From Rhyacophila brunnea (lineage: Eukaryota; Arthropoda; Insecta; Trichoptera; Rhyacophilidae), in contig JAGYXB010001569.1 of the NCBI GenBank assembly GCA_022495005.1, forward strand, positions 2,666,001-2,730,000: a stretch of 64,000 nucleotides of DNA, read 5' to 3'. The notes under the pieces are model-generated. The model had not been told where the DNA came from. It was given only the letters and a program-made list of their open reading frames with translations, and searched no databases. Positions 38,442 through 48,969 of the stretch are shown here, piece after piece. Each line of letters begins with the position of its first letter. Positions within the stretch are counted from its first letter, which is position 1. The translations under genes and the position numbers were made by a program.

Positions 38442-40011
38442 CAGTGGTTTCCAAACTTTATGTTACCACGCTTCCCTTTTAAAAAAATCTAATCTTGGCG
38501 CCTCCCCCCCCCACATTTATTCCATTAAATAATACAGACACCTTTCACATTGTCAACAAAGTACACAGATTGCAAAAAATGCGAAAAAGATCGGGGAATT
38601 TCGATTGCCACAAAAATGATGCTTGTGCAAACATTAGTGTTCTCGATATTTCTATACGGAGTCAAGTCGTGGACCCTGAAGGCAAGAGAACGGAAGGCAA
38701 TTGATGCCTTTGAGATATGGTGTTGGCGCCGAATGCTTTGCATTTCTTGGACGGAGCACAGGACGAACCAGTCAATCATCCAGAGACTGAAGATAAAGGA
38801 ACGGCTCTCGACGATATGTCTGAGAAGAATTCTGCAGTTTTTTGGACATATTGTCAGGCGCGGACCGGACAATCTGGAGAGACTGGTAGTTTTGGGTAGT
38901 CTCCAGGGAAGGAGAAGCCGAAGAAGAGCGTCTGCGCGATGGAGCGACCAAGTGAAAGAGCTGACTGGGGTCACCATCCATTCTGCCCTGAGAGAAGCGG
39001 AAGATCGAGAAGGATGGAAAGTCACGTCAGTCAAAATAGTCAAACACGTCAGTCAAAAATGTGGTCACTATCCTCAGCCATGAGTGCACGACCAAGAAGA
39101 AACAATGTACTAAAACAAAAAAAAAATATATAAAAATAAACAAGGTTTTACTATTTATATTAAGTATATTAATTTTTAAATTAATCCGTTTTTCATGCGA
39201 AGAATGTGCTTGTTTATTACCACAATCAATTTCAATAGTAGTCAATCCAAATGAATCATCGTTCATTGACAAATGGATTCTACCATGGGCCCTACACCTT
39301 GAAGCGGGCTCCCAGGCCAGGATCTTTGGTGGGCCCACCTACCTATCGCTGAGGTTAAGGGCAATGTGGTACTCTAATGTAGTGTTTCCTAAATTATACA
39401 CGGGAGTTATCATTTAAGTATATTATCAATCATCATATAGGTATCACATCAAATTGCAACGCATTACCACACAAGCGAATTTCTTTACTATTAATAAAAT
39501 AATGTGAAAAGTACATTAACAAACTAACCAAGAGCTCAGCAATAGAACTCATTTAAAAGTGGAAACATGGCAAACTTATTTTTTTGTAATTTTGATTTCC
39601 AAAGCTCCAATTTTTTATGAATGCCTTCACTTTGTCTTTTTAAATCAGTGAATGCATTAGTGGTCCTTGCATTGATTTATTCACTCATTTTCTTTTTAAA
39701 TTTCAACCAAATAGACAAGTTTAACAACAAAATTATCGTTCCTAAACAAATTTGCCTGGAATTTCAACATTATGATTTGAACCTTTTATTTCATTTTTTA
39801 CGAGATAGCCAGCGCGCTTCAAAATAGTATAGAAGTGAGGTATTATAAAATAAACAACCTTTTATAGGACTGTTTTTTGTGTAGTTTATAACTAGCGGCC
39901 GTTTTATAAACTACGCATTTGCAAACTGCAAACCTGTGGCAACATTAATTGTGTTAAACTTTTCGCGCTTCCATTTGCACCACTCCGCGCCTCCCAGTTT
40001 GGAAATCGCTG
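38442..40011 (+). mobile_element. hAT-like element (CAGTGGTTTCCAAACT), copy 2, TSD CAGTATGG
   Basis: Exact CAGTATGG flanks lie at 38434-38441 and 40012-40019. Its ends match 22228-24146. It lacks the 22609-type insert but carries a LINE fragment at about 38545-39115. Comparing the two copies gives each insertion an empty reference site. Confidence 0.93.
38545..39115 (+). pseudogene. 5'-truncated LINE, ORF2 C-terminus
   Basis: It is open for about 177 codons from 38550 and ends at a stop after GHYPQP. It reads FLYGVKSWTLKARERKAIDA, FEIWCWRRMLCISWTEHRTN, LQFFGHIVRRGPDNLERLV and a GRRSRRRASARWSDQVK stretch: the post-catalytic part of the endonuclease-reverse-transcriptase LINE group. It ends in AACAAAAAAAAAATA. 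Few lesions make it a fairly young truncated insertion within the hAT-like element. Confidence 0.85.
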
Positions 40012-40019
40012 CAGTATGG

Positions 40020-40308
40020 TAAGCGAGTTCCAATTAATTTTGTGTTCCCTGGCCATGTCATATCTAATCCACAAGTATGTACACAATATTATTTATATTT
40101 AGCCAATTCGTTCGAGCGCACTGTATCAGAAAATCGTAAATAAGCATGCGCCCATCATCAAATGCTGGATTTAATGTGGCGATAAACTAAGCATAGATTG
40201 CTCATTTGATAACAGATTTAATACGAATTAGTGATTTCCCGTTTATACTTTCCAGCGCATCTATTCTATACACAAGAATGCTTTCGGCCTTTACGGCAGC
40301 TAAATAGG
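40020..40308. other. Spacer, nothing identified
   Basis: Sequence between two transposons without a supported gene. Confidence 0.4.
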
Positions 40309-40316
40309 GTAGGCAA

Positions 40317-40915
40317 CAATGTTCCCTGTAAGAGTGTAAGGTGTGCGCGTGTGCGCGCGCACACCTACCAAAATATGTCCGCACACATGTTTTTATCCCC
40401 CGCACAGTCCTCATACAAAAATATTGTAAAAAACAGTATCCTTTGTCAGATTTTAGTTGTACTCGAATGCACGAAACCATCACATGCACAATTATTCTTC
40501 GACTCATTTCTCGGAAGGCGAAGGTCAAGTACGACTAACGCGAGCACGCAGGTGAAATTTTACGTCGAGCGGGATCACTATACCCGTCCCGTTCTATCGC
40601 GTGCCAAAGTATACGAAAAGAAGATACGTATTTTAGTGTTTATCACGATATTGTCCCGTCCGATTCAAACATTTTCCGATTTATTAAAATTTGCACATAG
40701 TGATACAGATCAATTTGATTGTATTTCAGTTTTGTCATTGTTAGTGTTATTATTATATAAAATCACTGAAATTAACAAAAATATAAGGTATAATAAAAAT
40801 TTATATGTGTGTATTTGTGGGGGGAGGGGTGTAAATTTACCGCACCGGGTGACGGCACGACTGCTCATATGCGTTGATGATCCGCACACACAATAGAAAA
40901 ATTGAGGGAACGTTG
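40317..40915 (+). mobile_element. hAT-like element (CAATGTTCCCT), TSD GTAGGCAA
   Basis: Exact GTAGGCAA flanks lie at 40309-40316 and 40916-40923. The ends are CAATGTTCCCTGTAAG and, inverted, CAACGTTCCCTCAAT, a hAT end type. Near the left end there is a GTGCGCGTGTGCGCGCGCAC block. An open frame of 221 codons crosses the element and its flank but has no domain. A broken relative is at 9836-11010. Confidence 0.92.
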
Positions 40916-40949
40916 GTAGGCAAGTATTGAAATATTAACACTTTTTGTA

Positions 40950-41400
40950 ACAATTCATATTCTTCTTCCATTCTGTCACGATACAGCATGGGCATAGGGC
41001 AAGTACAAGTTCGCGCCACTTCCCTCGGTCCATCGCCAACTCTTGCGCCTCCCGCCATGTCAGACCTGCAGCACGTACGCCACTTTTGTATCACCGCTGC
41101 AGGGTAAGGGAAGGCACGGCGATGAGACCCTTGAGGCTGTGCCACAAGGGTACGAAGTGGCGACATCCGGAACACGTGTCCCAGCCATGTAAAGCGTCTC
41201 TTCGTGATAACCTCAATCACCGAAAGCTGCTGTGTCTGCTCACGAACTCGGGGTTTGTAACGGGGTCGTATCAATGTACTCCTAAGTTTCGGCGGAGACA
41301 ACGATTCTCAAAGCTCAAAAGCCGAGACTCTTGAAGCTTAGTAAGATGCCATGTCTCACAGCCATACAGGAGCACAGGTAGCACGCACGCGTTAAACAAA
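40950..41400 (-). pseudogene. 5'-truncated LINE, ORF2 C-terminus, frame-broken
   Basis: The minus strand reads SVIEVITKRRFTWLGHVFRM, then after shifts AGLTWREAQELAMDRGKW and a C-terminal TEWKKN before GAAGAAGAATATGAAT. This is the end of another endonuclease-reverse-transcriptase LINE family, with at least one frameshift near 41080. Confidence 0.75.
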
Positions 41401-41603
41401 CGACATTGTAACAATTACAACTAACTTATAGTAATTGTTACAATAAGTGCTAATACTTGGATACTTTCCTACCCTAGATAGCGGCCGAAGGCAGTCTTGT
41501 GTATAGAATAGACGCGCAGGACCAGTTTTCCATCACACCGCTTCGTGGAAAACATAAATAATGTAGTAAGTAAGTAATTCACTATTTTTATATACATTTT
41601 TTC

Positions 41604-41745
41604 AGCGTTCGAAATGGCCGGAGCGCACCGGAACATAATTCCGGTTCGTAAAATCGCCAAAATTATCACTGCGTCTCGTGGAAAATGAAATATAGCGTCT
41701 CGGCTCGTGAAATATTAAAAAGTATTATATTCACTTACTTTTATG
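41604..41745. mobile_element. Left part of the CAGSGCTCGAAATGG hAT-like MITE
   Basis: CAGCGTTCGAAATGGCCGGAGCGCACCGG matches the left end of 8081-8317. The mariner at 41748 is inserted in it. The right part beyond 43048 is only weakly recognisable. Confidence 0.65.
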
Positions 41746-41747
41746 TA

Positions 41748-43046
41748 CGAGGGTGGGTCAATAATTCCTTAGAAAAAAGCATTAAAACAGTTTTTATTTT
41801 TGTATTTTTTTTTTATTTCTCAACATAATCTCCTTGGAGCTCAATACACTTGGTTAGACGTTTCTCAATTTTTTTTAAACCGTCAGAAAAATAAGTTTTC
41901 GGAAGGTCCTCAAAATAAGCATTTGTCCGATCGATGACTTCTTCATTTGAAAAAAAACGTTGTCCACTTAGCCATTTTTTTAAGTTTGGGAAAAGGAAAA
42001 AGTCACTGGGGGCTAAATCTGGCGAATACGGTGGGTGGTCGACCAATTCAAACTTCAATTCTTCAATTTTAGCCATTGATCGTAAACATGTGTGAACACG
42101 GGCATTGTCCTGATGAAAGAGGATTTTTTTCCTGTTTAAATGAGGCCGTTTTTCTTCAATTTTGTTTTTTAGCTGGTCCAATAAAGATGCATAATAATCC
42201 CCTGTTATTGTTTTTCCTTTTTCCAAATAGTCAACGAAAATAATTTCACGTGCATCCCAAAATACAGTAGCCATAACCTTACCAGCTGATTTCACGGTTT
42301 TCGCCTTCTTTGGACATGGTTTGCCTTCGCAATCCACTGCTTTGACTGTTCTTTCATCTCGGGAGTATAGTGGTGTATCCATGTTTCATCTACAGTCACA
42401 AAGCGACGAAAAAATTTATCCGGATTGCGTTGCATGAGCGACAACAGGACTTTAGAGGCCACCACCCTATTGCGTTTATTGTCGACTGTGAGCAAACGCG
42501 GCACCCATCTTGCAGAAATATTTTTCATGCCCAATTTTTCATGTAAAATAGAAATGACGCTACCTTTTGAGATCCCTGTAACCTCAATTATCTCACTCAA
42601 CTTTAATTTTCGGTCATTTAACACCATATCGTGGATTTTATTGATCATTTCTGGTGTAGTCACCTCTACAGGACGTCCTGAGCGTGGTTCATCCTTTGTT
42701 GATGTACGACCACGTTTAAATTCATTTAACCAGTTATAAATAGTTGCAAGTGAAGGAGCAGATATGCCGTGAACTAAATCCAACTCATTTTTTATTTCCT
42801 TTGCTGTTAACCCTTTTATATTAAAATGTTTAATAACAGCTCTAAACTCAATTTTCTCCATTTTCCATTTTTCCATTTTCCACAAGCAAATTTTTTAAAT
42901 GTACGAGAAACACACAACAACCCGACCAATCTGATTGAAACTTCGCAGCATACTGAATCGGTAGTGCCGCTGCATGAAAACAAACCGCTTACAGTACTAG
43001 TCGCGCCACCTGTCGGCTTTTCTAAGGACTTATTGACCCACCCTCG
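41748..43046 (-). mobile_element. mariner-family transposon, near intact
   Basis: It is 1,299 bp with inverted ends CGAGGGTGGGTCAATAA of about 28 bp, differing at one position, flanked by TA (41746-41747, 43047-43048). It encodes a minus-strand mariner transposase with one frameshift. Length, TA target and end sequence are standard for the Tc1/mariner superfamily. It lies within an older hAT-like MITE. Confidence 0.95.
41813..42861 (-). pseudogene. mariner transposase, one-base deletion
   Basis: The likely start is ATG 42859-42861 (MEKIEFRAVIKHF). Residues 1-110 hold the paired helix-turn-helix DNA-binding region (LTAKEIKNELDLVHG...ATIYNWLNEFKRG, GRP linker, second HTH ISKGSVISIL). The catalytic triad is D in VTVDETWIHHY, D in ILFHQDNARVHT and D in LAPSDFFLF, with exactly 34 residues between the last two (D,D34D). 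The frame changes near 42320-42330, between KQWIAK and KPCPKKAK, as by loss of one base. The C-terminal half is open to TAA at 41813. Full length would be about 349 residues, normal for mariner. Confidence 0.95.
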
Positions 43047-43123
43047 TATATATTATGCATATTTAAAATTTAACACGAGACTTATCGGACTCATGGTAAA
43101 AAAAAATAATATTATTTTTGAGA

Positions 43124-43301
43124 AGATCATAATGTGGGCCTCCACAGAGTGGAGGTTTCTATTAACAGATTTTGTTTTTACGAGAAATGGATGTCACACA
43201 CAAATTGAAAAATAATATGTGTACTTACCAGACCCAGGATTCGAACCTGGGACCCATGATGCTATAGGCCGACGCTTAAGACCGTGCGGCCATCGTGGGA
43301 C
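43124..43301 (-). mobile_element. tRNA-derived SINE, copy 3
   Basis: Minus strand: CCCACGATGGCCGCACGGTC (box A-like), TTAAGCGTCGGCCTATAGC, box B GGTTCGAATCC (43237-43247), then the body. The 3' end lacks the GGACATGGTCG motif seen in other copies. Closest to copy 4 at 47968. Confidence 0.85.
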
Positions 43302-43539
43302 GGTTAACTAGTGTACGTTATCGCTAAAAATGACGTATCGAATAATCGATAGAGTTGTACACAATGAGAGTAAGGCAATAGGCTATCACTGGGGGCACCG
43401 GATTCTATTCCTGTTGAGATCATTATCATATTATATGTATGTAGTTTTTCCACTTCTACTACTATACTACTATTTCATCACACTGCTGTCATTGGGCCAC
43501 ATGGCCTGTAATACATATTATATTTCTATAGTACCTGCT

Positions 43540-43790
43540 TACGATAATATTCCTTTTTGCCAGAATTTACACGAATTATAAAGGAGATGGAATGCAATCC
43601 TATTTTCACATTTCCTTTAGCAAGGAGCGGCACAACCTGAACTTTTTATTACAGATGGCAGATGCGGACATTCGAGACCTTCCGGGGACCATAGCAAACG
43701 AGGCCGGAAGAAATGCACTTTTTAATTTCTGTATTGATGTAATAAAAAGAATCAAAATAATAAATGGTGACATGTAATGATGATTCATGC
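43540..43790 (+). pseudogene. Possible LINE 3' coding remnant
   Basis: The plus strand reads DADIRDLPGTIANEAGRNAL then FNFCIDVIKRIKIINGD before a TAA stop and TGATGAT. The final IKxINGD resembles the end of the LINE at 3720 (IKDINGD). No diagnostic zinc motif is in view, so the call is tentative. Confidence 0.35.
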
Positions 43791-43848
43791 CTATCAGATC
43801 CAGTGATTGCAGTCATATCTATAAGATAGGATAAGTATATGCTCAGGG

Positions 43849-44005
43849 GCCCGATTTCCTAACTATCGTCTCGTGTGGCACCAGACGACATGACGTAATT
43901 GTGACGTCAGCCAATACACGCTCAAGCGGGCGGCATGTATTGGCTGACGTCACAATTACGTCATGTCGTCTGGTGCCACACGAGACGATAGTTAGGAAAT
44001 CGGGC
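43849..44005. repeat. Perfect palindrome: 70-bp arms, 17-nt loop
   Basis: 43849-43918 and 43936-44005 are exact inverted repeats. The arms include CTATCGTCTCGTGTGGCACC and TGACGTCA-type sequence, and the loop is CGCTCAAGCGGGCGGCA. GC content is above that of the flanks. A transcript would fold into a long perfect hairpin. No target duplication and no second copy were found in this window. Confidence 0.95.
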
Positions 44006-44072
44006 TGCAGAATATCAGTCACATGCGACATTTCTTTTACCACGGGAAAAACTCGGCTATAAATCGCAGTTC

Positions 44073-44330
44073 TCAGTTCCCAATGAATACGACGAAATAT
44101 TCATCATAATCACCACCATCTTGCGCTACAAAGAGAGTTTGCAAGGCAGTTTCATAGGCCCTGGCCGAATTCAAATTAGCAATACCCGATGCGGGTAGAC
44201 GAATGGTTTTCAATAAGGCATATTTCTCAGCCGGTACAATTTTCATTTGACTAGTATCAAGTAGAGTAGTTTGCGTGCCAAAGCCCTTAAAGAAACCTCG
44301 ATAGTAAATGCGAGGTATCCATGATGGCAT
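44073..44330 (-). CDS. Unrecognised 85-codon ORF, partly repeated
   Basis: It is open from ATG 44328-44330 to the stop at 44073 and reads MPSWIPRIYYRGFFKGFGTQ onward, ending GGDYDEYFVVFIGN. The composition is protein-like, with no internal low complexity. About 110 bp covering its start and upstream leader recur at 54482-54572 with synonymous-type differences (MPSWISRIYYRGFFK), where a TTAA-flanked MITE cuts it. This points to a repeated gene, a retrocopy or an unknown element's protein. I could not assign a family. Confidence 0.4.
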   Translation of the reverse strand: MPSWIPRIYYRGFFKGFGTQTTLLDTSQMKIVPAEKYALLKTIRLPASGIANLNSARAYETALQTLFVAQDGGDYDEYFVVFIGN

Positions 44331-44528
44331 TTAGAAAAAAATGTCTCGTAGCACACTAATTGGGAAGCCCTGGTTTTAAAAAAATATTTTTAAAATTCTT
44401 AAACATGAATGCTGATTTTAGAAAGCATTGAATTATTATCTGCTATTTTTGAATCGGTCTGATAGATTCTGCGAATTTTTCTTCTGAAATAATGAGGAAT
44501 TGATCTAGTCTTGAACATAGACCATGAG

Positions 44529-45077
44529 TAGTGTTGGGGTTTGGGAATTTCCCGACGGGAATTCTCGAGAATTGAAATTCTTAACATTCCCCGATCTCGA
44601 GAATCTTTTCTCGGGATTCGGGATTTCTTCATTATCAAATATTAATTGAAAAAACGATTTTCTATATGGAAAAAGTGGACAGAAAAATCAAAACGTTCAA
44701 AGACTGATCGGGGCATTTAACACAATGAAGCCAACGTCGACTCAAAATGAGCGCAATTTTTGCAATATCAGGGAATTTTGTGTCTCACAAGCGTACGCGA
44801 TTGTCAGACGCAGCGATTGACAGTCTGTGTTTTTTGAAAGTCTATTTTAATAAGTAATGTTTTGAATTATTTTTGTTTTCCTACACATATTTTGTTTGTC
44901 TTCTTACATAAATAATAAAAAAATCATATTTTTTTCGAATTTGTCTGTTTTTACACTGATTTTAGGATTTTTACAGGTTTATTTTCAATTTTCCGATATC
45001 TCGAGAATTCTCGAGAATCTTTTTCTGGAAATCCCAAATCTCGAAATTGAGATTTTCTCGGGAAATACCCAATTCTA
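44529..45077. mobile_element. hAT-like element (TAGTGTTGGG), copy 2, TSD [A/G]CCATGAG
   Basis: Flanks are ACCATGAG (44521-44528) and GCCATGAG (45078-45085). It is homologous to 36476-37058 in inverted orientation, sharing CTCGAGAATCTTTTCTCGGG, AAAGTGGACAGAAAAA and CGTACGCGATTGTCAGACGC. Ends read TAGTGTTGGGGTTTGGGAAT and, inverted, TAGAATTGGGTATTTCCCG. Confidence 0.9.
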
Positions 45078-45089
45078 GCCATGAGTATG

Positions 45090-45715
45090 CAATCGCAATG
45101 ATATAGCGTTGGTTAGAATTTAAATTTAAATAATATTTCCAAGTTGGTTCAGCCTACGACAATAAATATTATATCTTGAGTTACTGTTTTTTGCTTATCA
45201 GTTATCATATTGTGATAAAAAAAATCCACAGCGATAAGAAAATACAAAGAAAACATCTGTTTTATCACAACTTCGAAGGTCTTTAAAGCACACCTTTTAT
45301 GGGAGGCTAGATACATTATTAATTTACATTTTGAATAAACCTACCACTATCCGGAAATAATTTTCATATATCGACTGTAGAAAGGGAAAATGATGTAGAT
45401 AACCCTCAGTTTTTTCAAAATATGTTTTATTGGATAGGTACCTAATAATGTTGTAGGTACACGACTAAATACATGTTGTGTTCAAAGATGTAAGCTGCAA
45501 ATGACGATTTATTATCTGAATTTAGCTGGCATTAAAAAAAAAAAGGAAGTGAAGTGGGAAAAACGATTTAATCATAATCATAATTTGTTTCTCTTTAATT
45601 AAGTAACTCAATAATTATTAATATTAGATTAGGAGTATAAAAATCAAACTATTAATTATCATGCAATTCACGGTTATGTATATTGTGCCTCCTGTAAAAT
45701 TTTATTTGTGTGGAT
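45090..45715. other. Spacer, nothing identified
   Basis: AT-rich sequence without a supported feature. Confidence 0.4.
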
Positions 45716-46115
45716 TACGCATGGCCCCCACAAGGGGGGTCTGACAGGGTTCTAGCCCAGAGGCTTTAGCTCAGAGGGAGCCCGGCGTGGCGGGTCAATC
45801 ATATATGTGAGATAAACACACATGCCAATTTGCTCTAATAGTAAAAAAAGTCGCATGCAAGACCTGAACAAAAACGATGCATAAGTGCGAGTGAGAAAGT
45901 ATTCGGCACCCTTATAATCTCTGTGACACGCGCTGGAGTAAGATAAAAGGTTTACAGATGTGTGAGATGATTTGCTATGGTATTGCCGCCAAATCTTAGT
46001 TTGTTGCTTAACTAAGCGTCGATAACCTGCGAACGCGTGTTGCTCAAATTGCTATTTTTTGTGTAAAGACAAATAAAGTCAGTGGTAAATATTTTTAGTT
46101 AATTAAGTAGAAAAG

Positions 46116-46186
46116 ATGGTTCTGTGTGTTGTATTAAAATGTGGTAGCCGTATTGATAAGCAAGAAGATGGTATTACGTTTCATAG
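46116..46186 (+). CDS. THAP-domain first exon
   Basis: ATG 46116-46118 follows an A-rich context. The exon encodes MVLCVVLKCGSRIDKQEDG then ITFHR, and ends at the donor GTAAGT. C-X4-C near the start followed by a G-I-T-F-H-R strand is the beginning of a THAP zinc-binding domain (C..C..., later CxxH). This is a DNA-binding module of host regulators and of P-element transposases. The rest of the domain (FP..W..., CxxH) must be in another exon, which I did not find in this window. It may be a working gene start or a fragment captured by a transposon. Confidence 0.6.
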
Positions 46187-47620
46187 GTAAGTTGATACAT
46201 GTTCGTGATAATTTTATTTGTATATTATTATATATTTTAATATCAAGTGACCTAGTGTTTCTTTAAAATAACTTAAATTATAAATATTTTACCTAATGGT
46301 TGCATTTTGACCGCATAAAAATACTATATGACGTAAAAAAATTGAAAATTATATTTTAATTCTGAGCGTCTAGTGCGAGCACTTTGGGCGAACACCAGCG
46401 AAATGGTCTCAAACATTTGTATACGACTGCGTTCGCTCGCCCACAAACCAAACGCACGGCAATGTTTGGCTTCGATGAGGCCCCCATAGACGGACAGTTC
46501 TCGTAGCAGTTTGAACATGGCACAGACAAAAACTGTTCAATAACTGTACGTTAGTGGACACACCACAGATCAGTTTAACTACCCCATTTAAATCTGTCGA
46601 ACTGTCAACAGACGTGCCCATATACGTACAGTTATTGTCCGTGGCAGATCAAGTGTCAAAAACTATGGAGGTTATGTTCGCCGAGATCATACACAGGGGT
46701 ACCATGTGTTAAATTAGTTTTAAGTAGGGTATACTTGAACGAACGATTGATCTACGAATAGTTTTACTTTGTTAGATTTATTATGATTACAATTTATTGT
46801 TTGTGTAAATATATGTCCAGATTCTTTTATTTTGAATAAATTATTCATAGTATACTTATTGTTGTTTTAATAAAATTTAATTAAGATAAAATACATACGT
46901 ATTGTTTTATTTAAATTAGGGTTATATACATTAAATTTGTGTAATATGTTTTATTCAATCACCAAAACAATTTACTTATTGGTTTTGAATAATATCTATT
47001 AATTTGGTACATATTATAACATTAACTTAATACTAAATTTACGTAAGTACATATTTCTTTTGTCTAGATTTATTTTACATCAAGTTTACATTTTATTTTT
47101 TTATTTACATTTAAGTAGTGGAAAATATTGTTTGCGGTACCTAGTTGACACCACAATATTCGTAATTATATAATATGAGTATCTCGCAAAAGAACTAACA
47201 CGCAACAAAAATAATATACTTCTTACGAACGAACTATGACAGAACTGTCAAAATTTGCCGCCAAATCGCGCCAGCTACTCCTACTTTACGTCGCCAGCAT
47301 CTAACGTCAAACGAGAACTTTCGGCTAGTTGAAATTCCAACAGTTTTACAAAAACACGGGAGTAGGGGGTCGCTGGCAGTTTGAACATGGCACATATCTG
47401 AAAGGTCGAAAAGTGTCCGTCTATGGGCGCCGCAGATTATCTACCAAAGATAACTGTATAGTTATTAACTGGCATGTTCAACCTGTTACGAGAACTGTCC
47501 GTCTGTGGCCGGCATTTAGCAATGCAATGGGTGACGTCCAGATGTATGTATAGTCAAGGTGGCATGCATTTCACGAGGAGAACATTTCATAAAGAGGTGG
47601 TAAGATGAAATTTTTGATTA
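46187..47620. other. Sequence after the THAP exon, no further exon found
   Basis: AT-rich with two patches of related sequence in opposite sense: CATAGACGGACAGTTCTCG at 46486 and GTGTCCGTCTATGGGCGCC at 47416. CAGTTTGAACATGGCACA recurs at 46508 and 47377. They suggest an additional inverted-repeat insertion, but its ends are not clear. Confidence 0.35.
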
Positions 47621-47834
47621 TTTTGTGTTGATACTCGACTACTCCATAATTCAACTACTTAGTTGTATTAAAACTCCAAAAAATCGCTAAAAATAAACTG
47701 AAGACCCTTACTTTTACCTCTAACACAATTTTGAAAACACTTATGTTTTGCATCACACATGCTTTTAAACTTAGCGATAGGTAGGGGGCCACTCCAAAGA
47801 CCCTGGTCGGGTGGCCCGCTTTAGGATGTGGGGG

Positions 47835-48570
47835 CAGTGACGTCCCGTGGGGGTAGGCAGATTGAGCGTCGCTAGGGGGCGGCAGTCACTTGAAGGGCGG
47901 CAAATCGAGGAGAATCATTAGGTATATTATATATAAATAGTTACCTAAACTTATCAACGATCAATATGACCATGTCCGATCCTAATAAGATCATATTGGC
48001 CTCCACATAGTGGAGGTTTGTATTAACAGATTTTGTTTTTTACGAGAAATGGATGTCAGCCACTTACTCAACCTATTAGGTTAGTAAATAACTCAATTAT
48101 TGAAAAACAATATGTGTACTTGCCAGACCCGGGATTCGAACCTGAGACCCACGACACGATAGGCGGACGTTTAAGCCGCGCGGCCATCGTGGGTGTACCT
48201 AATAACAAAAATATCCTTCGATTAAAAAAATCAGCTCACTGGTTGGAAACAAAGTGTATTAATAATTAACATAAAAGGTTTAACAGGACTGCATTGTTTT
48301 TGTGTACTAGTTCTAGTTTACTTTTGTTGTCCTTGGAAATCACGTCCTTGATGACCAGCAATGACACGTGCAGATTTGCGAATTATATTTTGAATTATAG
48401 GTAGGTACATAGGTACTTACCGAGCTCGCGTGTTTAAAAAGTTGTCAGGTGTGTATCTGAAAACGTGGACTCGCAATATTGTTTATTGAAGTAGAGATGG
48501 CATTTAAATTGGATTCAGTGGTACATATTTTGTTAGTAATGTATCCATACAACTGTAGAGATCACAAAAA
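47835..48570 (-). mobile_element. CAGTGACGTCCC TIR element, copy 3, with SINE insert
   Basis: It runs from CAGTGACGTCCCGTGGGGG through ATCGAGGAGAATCATTAGG, is interrupted by SINE copy 4, and resumes to ATGTATCCATACA near 48552. The second end is missing. Confidence 0.75.
47968..48194 (-). mobile_element. tRNA-derived SINE, copy 4
   Basis: Minus strand: CCCACGATGGCCGCGCGGCT, TTAAACGTCCGCCTATCGTG, box B GGTTCGAATCC (48132-48142), body TAATAACCTAATAGGTTGAG..., end TAGGATCGGACATGGTC-like (here TTAGGATCGGACATGGTC read inward at 47968-47990). The head is complete, and this is one of the best-preserved copies. Confidence 0.85.
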
Positions 48571-48611
48571 AAAATAAACAGTTTTGACACAATGTTGAGG
48601 AGAGTCTAGGA

Positions 48612-48960
48612 CAGCGATACTCAACCTGCGGCCCGCGGGCCACATGCGGCCCTTTAAGCTTTTATGTGCGGCCCGAAACACATTTATTATCAGGAATTTG
48701 GTATATCTTGAGATTCGTTCCGACTTTTTCGACACCCGAAGAGGATTGTCATTATGGTCCACATCAGATCTGGTATAAGAGTGTTGCTATTGCACACGAT
48801 TAATTTAAAAACACACATAATTTTTAAAATCTCAAAAATGTTTTGTAAAAAAGGGGGGGGGGGTTTCATGATTTTTTTCGTCACACCAGAGTGATGCGGC
48901 CCGCGTTACTTTACAAATGTATGTATTTGGCCCGAAGAAAAAAAAGGTTGAGTATCATTG
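48612..48960. mobile_element. hAT-like MITE (CAGCGATACTCAACCT), TSD GTCTAGGA
   Basis: Exact GTCTAGGA flanks lie at 48604-48611 and 48961-48968. The ends are CAGCGATACTCAACCTGCGG and, inverted, CAATGATACTCAACCTTTTT. GCGGCCCGCGGGCC near the left end is typical of hAT elements widespread in animals. A poly-G tract is at 48853-48863. Confidence 0.93.
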
Positions 48961-48969
48961 GTCTAGGAC

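Larger units (their letters stand above)
45723..47834 (+). mobile_element. CATGGCCCCCACA-ended element enclosing foreign DNA
   Basis: The left end (CATGGCCCCCACAAGGGG, then GCCCGGCGTGGCGGGTCAA, GAGATAAACACACAT, AAAAAGTCGCATGC) and the right part (about 47625-47834, ending TAGGTAGGGGGCC...AGGATGTGGGGG) match the two halves of the intact element at 57075-57448. Between about 45865 and 47620 lies 1.75 kb absent from that copy, including the THAP exon. The right terminus abuts a CAGTGACGTCCC element at 47835, so no target duplication can be checked. Confidence 0.6.

Noticed and set aside
40231..40896. 221-codon plus-strand open frame
   Set aside because: It crosses the border of the hAT-like element at 40317-40915 and has no domain; the repeat explains the sequence, and the broken copy at 9836-11010 does not keep the frame.
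48033..48269. Plus-strand frame reading LPDPGFEPETHD
   Set aside because: It is the antisense of a tRNA-derived SINE; box B read backwards gives the PGFEP string.
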